From: an uncultured Selenomonadaceae bacterium
GTDB lineage: Bacteria; Bacillota; Negativicutes; Selenomonadales; Selenomonadaceae
Length of the DNA stretch: 13,964 nucleotides
Direction of reading: 5' to 3'
Assembly (NCBI GenBank): GCA_905233965.1
Contig: CAJOFG010000046.1
Span: forward strand, 1 to 13,964
Below, in pieces: positions 1-8,150 of the stretch (position 1 is its first letter; every line of letters begins with the position of its first letter). Under the pieces are notes generated by a model. That model searched no databases. It saw only the letters and a program-made list of their open reading frames with translations, and was not told the DNA's origin. The translations under genes and the position numbers were made by a program.

Positions 1-121
1 TAAGCGGAAGGCTCTTCGGAGGTGACCGTGTGAGGGGCTTTTGGACAGTCCTTTGAGAATAAGGGCGGCTTGACCGTCAATCTTTTCAAGAATCTTCCGG
101 CTTTAGCCGGGAGAGGTTCAA
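1..121 (+). mobile_element. Right end of an IS605-like element with TnpB-type guide-RNA 3' end (left part outside window)
   Basis: This stretch is almost identical to 7320-7431. The two copies differ by a 9-base insertion here (tcctttgag, about 49-58) and by one base at 100. It ends in a hairpin, CCGGC-TTTA-GCCGG (97-110), followed by gagaGGTTCAA. From established knowledge, this is the arrangement at the right end of ISDra2-type IS605 elements, where the 3' end of the TnpB guide RNA directly abuts the guide taken from flanking DNA. The guide here would begin at 122 and run into the A/T-rich tail of the operon terminator. No part of tnpA or tnpB is visible, and whether the full element carries them cannot be seen. 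Unlike the copy at 7320, the terminal hairpin is fully paired. Confidence 0.8.
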
Positions 122-133
122 TTTTGTCTTATT

Positions 134-171
134 AAAAAAAACGTCACAATCGAGAAATTTCGATTATGACG
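134..171 (-). terminator. Rho-independent terminator after the GH9 gene
   Basis: On the minus strand a 12-pair stem (171-160 with 153-142, one G-U pair, 6-base loop) is followed directly by eight T residues (141-134). It lies 37 bases past the GH9 stop codon and is the natural end of the catabolic operon. The IS605-like right end abuts the tail of this terminator at 121. Confidence 0.9.
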
Positions 172-207
172 CAATAACGGATGTGTCTGTTAAGATGAGG
201 ATCTCTT

Positions 208-2007
208 CTATTTGTTGATGGAAGGATATGCACGTTTTAATTTGAGTTGCTCGGCTTTCATTTTTGAATCGGCTTTTGTAAACCAACTCAGAGCGTATGC
301 CGCACTTGCCGTATAATCTATGGCATATTCGTTGGTTGACCAACTCATCAGCACGTCAATATATGCTTTCGCCGGCGGGATCGTCTTATCTTCAAGATAT
401 TTCGTCTGATCCGGATCCCCGCCGCTGACAAAATTCGGCCCGCCGACAACCAATCCCGGAACATATGCACCGGTACTCTCATGAATACGGTTGTGAGGGT
501 GTTCCGGCGGATTTTTGCCCGCTCCGGTCATGAAACTTCTGTTGAGGGCGTTTCTTCCGAAAAGATAGTGAATTTGATCCAAAGCACCTTCAACATATTC
601 GTTTTTAGGTGAAATTTGATTTGCCATGAGGAGCATATCGCCCATTGTCAAAGCATTTTTGGTTGATGCCCAAGTGTATTCGTTTTGGGCAAGGGCGCAA
701 TTATAGCCGTCGTCCGCAATCTTTTTGACAAGATCGTCGGCGTAACCGAGATAAGCATTTTTAACTTTATTTTGGAATGAAGAATCCGCATTTTTTGCGG
801 TTGCGTAAGTGTATTGGGCAAGTCCGAGTGTATTGTCCCAAGTAAAGAAACCGGGTTTTTCCGTCATTACGGATTGTTTTTTCAAGTAATTTTCGTAAGT
901 TTTGTCGCCGGTGGTTTTGAAGAGTTCGGCGGCCAGCCAGACGCGTTCGTGAATGTCGTTTTCGTCGTTGTAAGGACCGGAGCCGCCGTCATGACCTTCG
1001 TCGGTACGATAAACCGATTTCGGAGTTTTTTCGAGATATGCCCAAGCAAGTTTCGCATTTTTCAAAAGTTTTTCGGAATAAGCGGAATCAAAAGGTTGAT
1101 AAACTCTTGCTGCCAGTGCCAAAGCCGCTCCGTACATTGCCGTTGCCGCAGAACAGGTGTTGTAAATGTATCTGTCTTGAGTGTCCGTGTCCGGACTTAC
1201 GTCAAATCCGGGCCATTTTGATCCGGCAACTTTATGGAATGTCGAACCGTCTTTTCTCTGCATTTTTTGCACCCAATCGAGTTCGTATTTTACCTCACTC
1301 AAAAGGTCGGGCAAATTTCCCGCTCCGTTGACTCCCTTCGGAAAAAACAACTGTCCTTTTGTGAAATGATCCGGATGCGCTTCGTAAGCCATAAGCAATT
1401 CGGCCGCCGAAATTGCCGCAGTAGTCGTATACTTTCCGTAATCGCCGGCATCATACCAGCCGCCGCTCATGTCAAATTTTTCGCCTTTTTTGTTGAGATT
1501 GTCGCTGAAGTACAAAATTGCGTTTTTATCCTGCGGATGTCCCTTTTTTACCACCAAGCCGCTTATGTTGCCGTCGTCAAAAGGGTTGTTGCAACGCGAA
1601 AGGGTATAACTCCGGAGAGTTTGAACGTTTTCGACGGAGTAAACATTATCGCCTACGGAAAATTCGTAGCTTTCAAGCCCGCCGACCCAAAGTCTGTAAT
1701 TTCCGGGAGTATTGAAAGAGGAGAAATCGGCATAACGAATGTTTTCATCGCTCATGGCGTTATATTTTTCCGGAGAAAGTTTGCCGGTAAAGACGGTTTC
1801 ACCGGTTTTTTCGTCAACAAGTCTGAAATCCGTTCCGTCATCAACTTTTGCCGAAATCATTGCAATTTTTTTGTGATTCGTAAGATAACCGACCTGGTCA
1901 ACGTGAATACCCGCATCTGCCGCAAATGCCGTCAACGAAATTGCGAGAGCTGAGGAAAAAATCAATCCGGCGGCAATTTTTTTGTGAAGTTTTCTTTTTA
2001 TGTTCAC
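208..2007 (-). CDS. Exported glycoside hydrolase family 9 endoglucanase (cellulase)
   Basis: The 599-residue protein has a Sec signal peptide (about 1-29, basic start, hydrophobic core, AFA-AD cleavage site). An N-terminal Ig-like CelD_N domain (about 34-118) begins IHVDQVGYLT, and a GH9 (alpha/alpha)6 catalytic domain follows (about 127-578). Family active-site motifs are present: GGWYDAGDY with D186 and D189 (nucleophilic-water base), the HPHNR histidine motif at 503-507, and the NEYAID block with E560 as likely proton donor. It should cut internal beta-1,4 bonds of cellulose or mixed-linkage glucan in the periplasm or outside the cell. No carbohydrate-binding module or dockerin is visible. 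The start is GTG, 17 bases after the GH16 stop; an AAGGCGG ribosome site overlaps that stop, so translation may be coupled. It is the last gene of the operon. Confidence 0.96.
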   Translation of the reverse strand: MNIKRKLHKKIAAGLIFSSALAISLTAFAADAGIHVDQVGYLTNHKKIAMISAKVDDGTDFRLVDEKTGETVFTGKLSPEKYNAMSDENIRYADFSSFNTPGNYRLWVGGLESYEFSVGDNVYSVENVQTLRSYTLSRCNNPFDDGNISGLVVKKGHPQDKNAILYFSDNLNKKGEKFDMSGGWYDAGDYGKYTTTAAISAAELLMAYEAHPDHFTKGQLFFPKGVNGAGNLPDLLSEVKYELDWVQKMQRKDGSTFHKVAGSKWPGFDVSPDTDTQDRYIYNTCSAATAMYGAALALAARVYQPFDSAYSEKLLKNAKLAWAYLEKTPKSVYRTDEGHDGGSGPYNDENDIHERVWLAAELFKTTGDKTYENYLKKQSVMTEKPGFFTWDNTLGLAQYTYATAKNADSSFQNKVKNAYLGYADDLVKKIADDGYNCALAQNEYTWASTKNALTMGDMLLMANQISPKNEYVEGALDQIHYLFGRNALNRSFMTGAGKNPPEHPHNRIHESTGAYVPGLVVGGPNFVSGGDPDQTKYLEDKTIPPAKAYIDVLMSWSTNEYAIDYTASAAYALSWFTKADSKMKAEQLKLKRAYPSINK

Positions 2008-2024
2008 AGCTAGCTCACACCGCC

Positions 2025-2795
2025 TTATTCATCTTCAAAGGGGATAAAGGAAATATATTCGTATTCGTCATGAATGGGCAATTTTTTGTCGTTGAAGGGT
2101 TTGAGCCAATCGTCAACATTCATTCCCGCCCAAGCATTCATCATAACTTTTGCTTTTGTGACCGGAATGGAGGCGGTGACTTCATGAACGGCTTTATCGT
2201 CAACAAACCAAATTATTTTGTCTTTGTGCCATTCAAAGGCGTAAGTGTGGAAATCTGCGGCGGAATCAAAGCCCAAATCATACATATATTCATGTTCGCC
2301 TTTTCCGTCCCGGAAGTAATTGAACTGTACTTTTGTGGTATCTTTGCCCAAAATTTCTATATCAATTTCGTCCCAAGGATTGTTGTCGCTCGGTCCGGTA
2401 TATGTGAAGAAAGACCAAACGACACCGTCATTTTTCATGGTTTTCATTCTGACGGTATAACGCCCGTATCCGTAAAATCCGATACTGCGGAACTCACCGC
2501 CGGAATAAGCGATATTGTTTGCTTTTGTCGGGTCTTTGTCGATAATCAAATGAAGTTTTCCGTCAATAAAGCGGACGTTGTCTTTGTACCAGTTGACTTG
2601 AAAAGGATTTCCGTTCGTCCAGCCGTGCGATGCCTCGAAACCTTTCGGCATTGTTCCCTTTTTGAAGTCAACGAAAAACGCTTTCGACGGATTTTTTGTC
2701 GCTTTTTCGGCTTGAACGGTTGAAGTTGAAGAAATACCGAAAATCAAACCCAATGACAAAGCTCCGGCAATCAAAGATTTTGTAAACTTTTTCAT
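2025..2795 (-). CDS. Exported glycoside hydrolase family 16 licheninase-type beta-glucanase
   Basis: A 256-residue GH16 enzyme with a signal peptide (about 1-29, ending VQA-EK). The catalytic strand WDEIDIEILG (141-150) holds the family's ExDxE signature: E143 nucleophile, D145, E147 acid/base. The spacing without an inserted Met (EIDIE) is that of bacterial 1,3-1,4-beta-glucanases (licheninases). It should cleave mixed-linkage cereal glucan outside the inner membrane, complementing GH9. I chose ATG at 2795 because AGGTG lies seven bases upstream. An in-frame GTG at 2810 would overlap the GH1 stop and lacks its own ribosome site. The gene follows GH1 by 11 bases and precedes GH9, consistent with one transcript. 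The exact substrate (lichenan or laminarin) is inferred from the motif and context. Confidence 0.95.
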   Translation of the reverse strand: MKKFTKSLIAGALSLGLIFGISSTSTVQAEKATKNPSKAFFVDFKKGTMPKGFEASHGWTNGNPFQVNWYKDNVRFIDGKLHLIIDKDPTKANNIAYSGGEFRSIGFYGYGRYTVRMKTMKNDGVVWSFFTYTGPSDNNPWDEIDIEILGKDTTKVQFNYFRDGKGEHEYMYDLGFDSAADFHTYAFEWHKDKIIWFVDDKAVHEVTASIPVTKAKVMMNAWAGMNVDDWLKPFNDKKLPIHDEYEYISFIPFEDE

Positions 2796-2806
2796 TTTTT
2801 TGCACC

Positions 2807-4297
<1,491 letters not shown>

Positions 4298-4303
4298 TCA
4301 ACC

Positions 4304-4399
4304 TTTAATGTTATCGATCCCGCAAAATTCCGGGATTTGCCGGAAGAATGACACCCGAATATTTCCGACAAAAAACGGAAACGGGATCGACAAATTAAA
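4304..4399 (-). other. Structured intercistronic RNA: closing stem enclosing two hairpins (possible three-way junction)
   Basis: On the minus-strand transcript an outer stem forms between 4399-4382 and 4322-4304 (paired ends TTTAAT/ATTAAA and CGATCCCG/CGGGATCG, with an unpaired step between). It encloses two perfect six-pair hairpins: 4381-4376 with 4367-4362, and 4345-4340 with 4333-4328. It lies 23 bases after the IIA stop and about 70 bases before the GH1 start. No T-run follows, so it is not a standard terminator. It could stabilise or process the operon mRNA, or be a regulatory leader for GH1. The pairing is read by eye, and I do not recognise a known riboswitch. Confidence 0.6.
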
Positions 4400-4421
4400 G
4401 ATGCAATTTGACCTTAAGGGG

Positions 4422-4739
4422 TTATTTATCCAAACGCTTGTAAACGTCGATAAGCTCATTTGCGATGATTTTGAAACCTTCCGCACTCATCAACTGATCT
4501 TCCGCGTGAAGAATCAAAAGCATTACGACATTATTGCCTTCCGCCTCTTTCTGCAAAAGCTGAAGGTGTGCATCGTGACCTTCAGCAAAAGACTCGTCGC
4601 CTTCCGCGATAAGTTTTTCGGCGGCATCATAGTTGCCTTTTTTGGCTTCCTGAATTGCCTCAATGTAGCAGGAACGAGCGGTGCCGACATTTGAAATGAT
4701 CTGCATTGCCGCAATATCCAATCCTTCCATCATTGCCAT
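4422..4739 (-). CDS. celC: PTS lactose/cellobiose-family EIIA component
   Basis: A 105-residue all-helical protein of the LacF/CelC family, the usual length for a free-standing IIA. The phosphorylated histidine is in LLILHAEDQLMSAE (H78), the family signature. It accepts phosphate from HPr and passes it to the IIB cysteine during cellobiose uptake; family members act as trimers. AGGAGG lies eight bases before the ATG. It sits 22 bases after the porin gene, an unusual neighbour for a PTS component. The partners in this window are IIC (6222-7926) and IIB (10770-11072). The name celC follows the scheme IIB = celA, IIC = celB, IIA = celC. The family is certain; cellobiose rather than another beta-glucoside is inferred from GH1, GH9 and GH16 nearby. 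Confidence 0.95.
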   Translation of the reverse strand: MAMMEGLDIAAMQIISNVGTARSCYIEAIQEAKKGNYDAAEKLIAEGDESFAEGHDAHLQLLQKEAEGNNVVMLLILHAEDQLMSAEGFKIIANELIDVYKRLDK

Positions 4740-4762
4740 TTTTAATTCCTCCTATCCTTTTT

Positions 4763-6181
4763 TTAGAAATTGAAATCAATCTGGGTGCGAATGGTTTTAC
4801 GTTTGTAAGGCTGATTGTTCCAAGAATCGCTTGATCTTTCCCAAGGTGCCATATTGGCGTTGGCAATGGTATAATCAACGCCCCAAGTGATATGCTTCCA
4901 AGGAACATATCTGAAACCTAATGTCCAACCGCGTGAGTTTCTCAACATAAGCCCGTCGTTGTCGTCGTTCCAAATCGTACCGTTGCGACCGATATAGTGA
5001 TAACGGACAAAAGCACCGAAAGATTTAACCACATCGGGATTGGTCCACTTGTAGTCCAGCTTGGCGGTATAGGCGCGCTTGTTATCTTTGGTGTCGCCGT
5101 TTATGTTGGCAGCGTGACCGTCATTTTCGTAGGAATGATTGGTTTGGACAAAATCGGCGGAAAGTCTGAAATTCTTGGCGATATTGGTGCCGATACCGAA
5201 AAGGAAAGCATGACTGCCGATAAAGTTTCCGCGATCATAAAGACCCGAATTATACGGAACTTGGAGAGGCTCTCCTTTGCCCTTATTCAGTTTGGCGTAA
5301 GCGGCAACAATATCAAAGTTCTTCATCAGCGGCCCTTTAATGATGGGGCCGTAGAAATTAAAGTCCGCATTTGAGTATTCGTCCATGTCATAGTAGAAAC
5401 CGCCGAGACGCAGACCGCGTTTTGTTATCGGATAGGTGGCATCAATACCGACGGTATCGGCACCCAACATGGTGAAGTTCATGCCCATCGGTGTCCAGCG
5501 GCGACCGGCAGTAATCTCCAAACCGTTTTTGAAATGTCCGTCCAACCAGAATCTTTTGAATGTACCGTCTTCGTGGAGTGTTTCGCCTCTTGACTGCGAT
5601 CCGTCCCATACGCGCATACTCGGACGTGTGTAATGTTGCTTGGCTTCCACGTCAAAATGTCCCATCCACTCGTCGTTTATTTTCATGTCGCCTCTTAAAT
5701 CAAGCATAACGCGACGATTGATGTTTTCATCCGCATAGGTGTCGCCTTTGTCGCGGTTATCGTCTTGCCATTGCAATCTGACAAAACCGTAAAGTTTGAC
5801 GCGATCACTCAAACTCTTGAGTTCGGCAATATCTTTTGTGTTCTGATCCACCTGTTGTTTGAGTTTTGAAATTTCATCGCCGTATTCTCTTTCAAGACGT
5901 TCCAAAACCGATTTTGATCCGAAATCACCTCCGCCGTGTTTTACCGCCCTGTAAACGATTGATGCCATTTCGTAGCGGGTCATTGTGCGGCCGCCCTGAA
6001 AAGTATTGTCGCCCATACCTTCGATTATGCCTTCTTTGGCAAGATAATCGAGAGCCTCATAACTCCAGTGAGTTTTGGGAACATCGGAAAATGAATCCGC
6101 ACCCGCCGCAAAAGATGTTCCGGAAATTCCGAGCATGGCGGCAAGTACTGCCGTTGAAAGCTTCTTCTTGCTGAAAAACAT
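4763..6181 (-). CDS. OmpM-like outer-membrane porin with SLH domain
   Basis: A 472-residue protein. A signal peptide (1 to about 25, ending SFA-AG) leads into one SLH domain (about 28-80, FSDVPKTHWSYEALDYLAKE then the TMTRYEMA block). A coiled coil follows (about 92-127, LERLEREYGDEISKLKQQV), then a C-terminal beta-barrel rich in alternating aromatic strands and ending in Phe. In Negativicutes such proteins tie the outer membrane to peptidoglycan through the SLH domain while the barrel forms a pore. Its place between PTS IIC and IIA suggests a channel for cello-oligosaccharides. Start: ATG at 6181 has AGAGGTG eight bases upstream and yields a perfect signal peptide; the open frame up to 6325 is basic, overlaps IIC and is not signal-like. 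Pore specificity is inference. Confidence 0.94.
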   Translation of the reverse strand: MFFSKKKLSTAVLAAMLGISGTSFAAGADSFSDVPKTHWSYEALDYLAKEGIIEGMGDNTFQGGRTMTRYEMASIVYRAVKHGGGDFGSKSVLERLEREYGDEISKLKQQVDQNTKDIAELKSLSDRVKLYGFVRLQWQDDNRDKGDTYADENINRRVMLDLRGDMKINDEWMGHFDVEAKQHYTRPSMRVWDGSQSRGETLHEDGTFKRFWLDGHFKNGLEITAGRRWTPMGMNFTMLGADTVGIDATYPITKRGLRLGGFYYDMDEYSNADFNFYGPIIKGPLMKNFDIVAAYAKLNKGKGEPLQVPYNSGLYDRGNFIGSHAFLFGIGTNIAKNFRLSADFVQTNHSYENDGHAANINGDTKDNKRAYTAKLDYKWTNPDVVKSFGAFVRYHYIGRNGTIWNDDNDGLMLRNSRGWTLGFRYVPWKHITWGVDYTIANANMAPWERSSDSWNNQPYKRKTIRTQIDFNF

Positions 6182-6221
6182 TTTTGTACACCTCTCGTAA
6201 AAAATCGTTTTCGGTGAAAAA

Positions 6222-7049
6222 TCAAGCGTTTTCGTTTTCCGCCGCTTTTTGAGCCGCCTCTTCTTCAAGCAAAACTTTATCCTGTGATTTGATGAAGGGC
6301 ATATAAACGACAACCGCCATCGCAAGATTTATTATTTGAACAACCGCACCCTGCCAGCCGTTCAACAACAGACCGGCTATAATCGGCGGAGTCGTCCAAG
6401 GTACCTGAACCGCACTGAACGGTGACATAAAACCGATTAAAATTGATACATAGGTGATAATCATCGCGAAAACCGGAACCAAAATGAAGGGGACAATCAG
6501 GTAAGGGTTGAATACTATCGGCAAGCCGAAAATAACCGGCTCGTTGATGTTAAAGCAACCCGGAACGATTGCCATTCTTGTCAGTGATTTCAACTGATCC
6601 GATTTTGCAACCAGGAAAGCCGCAATCAAAAGACCCAATGTCAAGCCGCAACCGCCGCTCTTTGTGAAAACGTCGTTAACTTGAGCGGTCATGATATGTG
6701 CCGCCGGGTTTCCGGCAAGTTGTTGTCCCATATCAAGCAAATGCTGATTGTCGATTGAGTTTGCAAGGAGCAACGGTCCGACAACGCCGCCGACAACATT
6801 CGGCCCGTGAACGCCCGCCCAGAACAATACGCTTTGCAAACCGACTATGACAATGCCGCCGATGATTGTATCGGAAAGACCCTGCAAAGGAGTTTGAATG
6901 ACGGTGAAGAACAATTCGGGAAGAGTGGTTTCAAGAATATGATGACAAAATCCGTAAACGATCGCGGCTGCGGTAAAGCAGATAAAACCGGGAGTAAGAG
7001 CCTCAAAAGCTCTCGCAACGCCACCGGGAACGGAATCCGGCATTTTTAT
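6222..7049 (-). pseudogene. celB: PTS cellobiose EIIC, C-terminal part (codons 166-440 of the interrupted gene)
   Basis: This is the downstream part of a lactose/cellobiose-type EIIC permease, cut off by the insertion at 7050-7431. It carries the family motif NINEPVIFGLPIVFNPYL, several hydrophobic membrane segments and a charged C-tail. Joined to 7432-7926 it reads in frame across H-I-G/I-K-M-P-D-S-V-P, giving 440 codons, the usual EIIC length. An ATG at 7043 could start a 273-residue fragment, but no ribosome site precedes it and it would lack the N-terminal membrane half. The sequence is otherwise undamaged, which suggests a recent event. The gene is first in the operon, 40 bases before the porin. 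As it stands, sugar transport by this permease should be lost unless the element is excised or another IIC substitutes. Confidence 0.9.
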
Positions 7050-7431
7050 TTATAATATGCCGTAAAACTCCCGATTTCAATCGGGGTGATATAAGGCACA
7101 AATATTGACATTGGTATCGATAACAATTAAAATTCAGCCGGTCGGCTGTCGGCGGTTGGCAGTTAAGTCGCTCTGCCGTAGAAACAAGTGCATCGTGGAG
7201 GACTACCACGTAAAAAAATTGTATTTTGACCAACGGTCTTTGAACCGTTTTTGAGGCGGTACTCCCTCGCAAGGCTGCAGTATTGTATAAGTCCGGCAAA
7301 GAGTACGGGAAGTTAAAAGTAAGCGGAAGGCTCTTCGGAGGTGACCGTGTGAGGGGCTTTTGGACAGAATAAGGGCGGCTTGACCGTCAATCTTTTCAAG
7401 AATCTTCCGACTTTAGCCGGGAGAGGTTCAA
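7050..7431 (+). mobile_element. 382-bp non-autonomous IS605-like element carrying a TnpB-type guide RNA, inserted in the EIIC gene
   Basis: The boundaries follow from the host gene: 7049 joined to 7432 restores the EIIC reading frame exactly, with no target duplication, as expected for IS200/IS605 single-strand transposition. The left flank is TTTAT (7045-7049), a plausible transposon-adjacent motif. The left end has a hairpin, CCCGATT-TC-AATCGGG (7070-7085). The right end is gaatcttCCGAC-TTTA-GCCGGgagaGGTTCAA (7400-7431), arranged like the ISDra2-type right end. There is no tnpA or tnpB and no credible ORF, so it would need proteins in trans. Positions 7320-7431 match 1-121 apart from nine missing bases and one mismatch (7410, G to A), which breaks one pair of the terminal hairpin. 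The right-end call is strong; mobility today is unknown. Confidence 0.88.
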
Positions 7432-7447
7432 GCCGATGTGATTTTTC
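7132..7447 (+). ncRNA. Putative TnpB-type omega/reRNA scaffold plus guide
   Basis: Inside the element the plus strand can fold into a series of hairpins: 7135-7148 (CAGCCG/CGGCTG), 7158-7177 (GGCAG/CTGCC), 7194-7210 (CGTGG/CCACG), 7232-7249 (AACGGT/ACCGTT) and the terminal 7407-7420. The transcript would end in GGUUCAA followed by a guide copied from host DNA, starting gccgatgtgatttttc at 7432. With the TTTAT motif at 7045-7049, this guide matches the uninterrupted EIIC allele. The polarity (scaffold 5', guide 3') is that of TnpB, not IscB. The 5' boundary, the guide length (about 16 shown) and expression are not determinable here. It would run antisense to the EIIC gene. Confidence 0.6.
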
Positions 7448-7926
7448 TCACAGTAAACGCAAACATAAGACACAAAGAACGCAATTACGATCGAAGTTAT
7501 AACGCCGTTTGAACCGACCCAATTTTTGGGAACGATGCCGCCGACGACTTCCCCGCCTTCGGTAACAACTTCCGGCGGCATAAGGATCAAGAATGTCGAA
7601 ACGGCAAGGAGCGATGCCATACTTGCGTCGCAACCTTCATTTGCAACATAGCGATAAGTTATTCCGGCAACGACGATCAATGCCAAAACGCCGAAAGTTG
7701 CACCGGCAACGGCGTTTAAAGAGTCCGTCCAATGCGGGCCGAAAATTCCGGCCATAAATTCCGGATAGCCGGGAAGCGGAACATTCGCTATCAGCAGAAA
7801 GACCGAGCCGCAGATTGTGAACGGCGTGGTCATAATAAATCCGTCACGCAGGGCAACAACGGCTTTGATTTGAGCGAAATTGCCCATAAACTCGATAAAC
7901 TTATCGAACATCTCCTGCTTGTTCAT
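7396..7926 (-). pseudogene. celB: PTS cellobiose EIIC, N-terminal part (165 native codons plus 11 element-derived)
   Basis: This is the upstream half of the EIIC permease. It begins MNKQEMFDKFIEFMGNF with membrane segments including PFTICGSVFLLIANVP, as in CelB/ChbC-type IIC. Native sequence ends at codon 165 (7432); the frame then runs into the element for 11 codons and stops at 7396. ATG at 7926 is preferred because GAGG lies seven bases upstream; ATG at 7932 is too close to it. The product would be a truncated membrane protein without the NINEP substrate region. A -35/-10 pair (7985-8013) lies upstream, so this is the first gene of the catabolic operon. The insertion may also affect expression of the downstream porin, IIA and hydrolase genes. 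Confidence 0.9.
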
Positions 7927-7984
7927 ATCCATACCTCGTTTCTTTTTTGCCGTACGACTCCAATAAATCCTTAAGGTCGGTGCA

Positions 7985-8013
7985 AATATAATATTCGGTT
8001 TCCGGAAATTCAA
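7985..8013 (-). promoter_or_regulatory. Candidate promoter of the catabolic operon
   Basis: On the minus strand TTGAAT (8013-8008) and TATATT (7990-7985) are separated by 17 bases, giving a leader of about 50 bases before the EIIC ATG at 7926. It matches 4/6 and 5/6 consensus positions. The only intergenic gap with a terminator upstream (8107-8139) is here, so a promoter is required. Other weaker pairs exist in this gap. Confidence 0.5.
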
Positions 8014-8029
8014 CGGATTTAAAACCTTC

Positions 8030-8044
8030 CGGAACAATGTTCCG
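8030..8044. promoter_or_regulatory. Perfect inverted repeat CGGAAC-AAT-GTTCCG upstream of EIIC
   Basis: Six-base arms separated by three bases, 16 bases upstream of the candidate -35. It could bind a dimeric regulator. It differs from the TGTAAC-type sites and I see no second copy in the window. Confidence 0.35.
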
Positions 8045-8071
8045 AAACTTTCCGAAATATTCAAAAATTTC

Positions 8072-8087
8072 TGTAGCAACCGTTACA
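8072..8087. promoter_or_regulatory. TGTAAC-type palindrome upstream of the EIIC operon
   Basis: TGTAGC-AACC-GTTACA resembles the sites at 11222-11240 and 12718-12734 but has a four-base spacer and one arm mismatch. It lies in the only promoter-bearing gap of the catabolic operon. It is the weakest of the three candidate operators. Confidence 0.4.
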
Positions 8088-8106
8088 AATTTTGACAATT
8101 TCGGAT

Positions 8107-8139
8107 AAAAAAAAGAGCGTCGAACGCTCCGTTTTTTTT
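8107..8139 (-). terminator. Bidirectional-looking terminator after the first RpiR gene
   Basis: GAGCGT-CGA-ACGCTC (8115-8129) is a perfect six-pair stem flanked by A8 (8107-8114) and T8 (8132-8139). On the minus strand it ends the DGC/RpiR transcript just after the stop at 8151 and separates it from the EIIC operon. Confidence 0.9.
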
Positions 8140-8150
8140 GTCTGCTCAAC

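Noticed and set aside
6182..6325. N-terminal extension of the porin
   Set aside because: It overlaps the EIIC 3' end, is very basic, and would bury a good signal peptide; ATG at 6181 has its own ribosome site.
6222..7043. EIIC as two naturally separate subunits
   Set aside because: The halves join in frame to the exact family length when the element is removed, the downstream fragment has no ribosome site, and the upstream half ends in element-derived codons.
7050..7431. Reading the element as an IscB/HEARO guide RNA on the minus strand
   Set aside because: The adjacent ATAAAA would also fit an IscB-type motif, but the end with a CTTTAG hairpin loop followed by GGTTCAA on the plus strand matches the TnpB right-end layout of ISDra2-type elements. 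An IscB reading lacks comparable support.
7050..7431. A self-splicing intron or IStron that would restore EIIC mRNA
   Set aside because: The structured RNA and right end lie on the strand opposite to the EIIC gene, and I see no group I or group II core on the minus strand. Splicing to rescue EIIC is therefore not supported.
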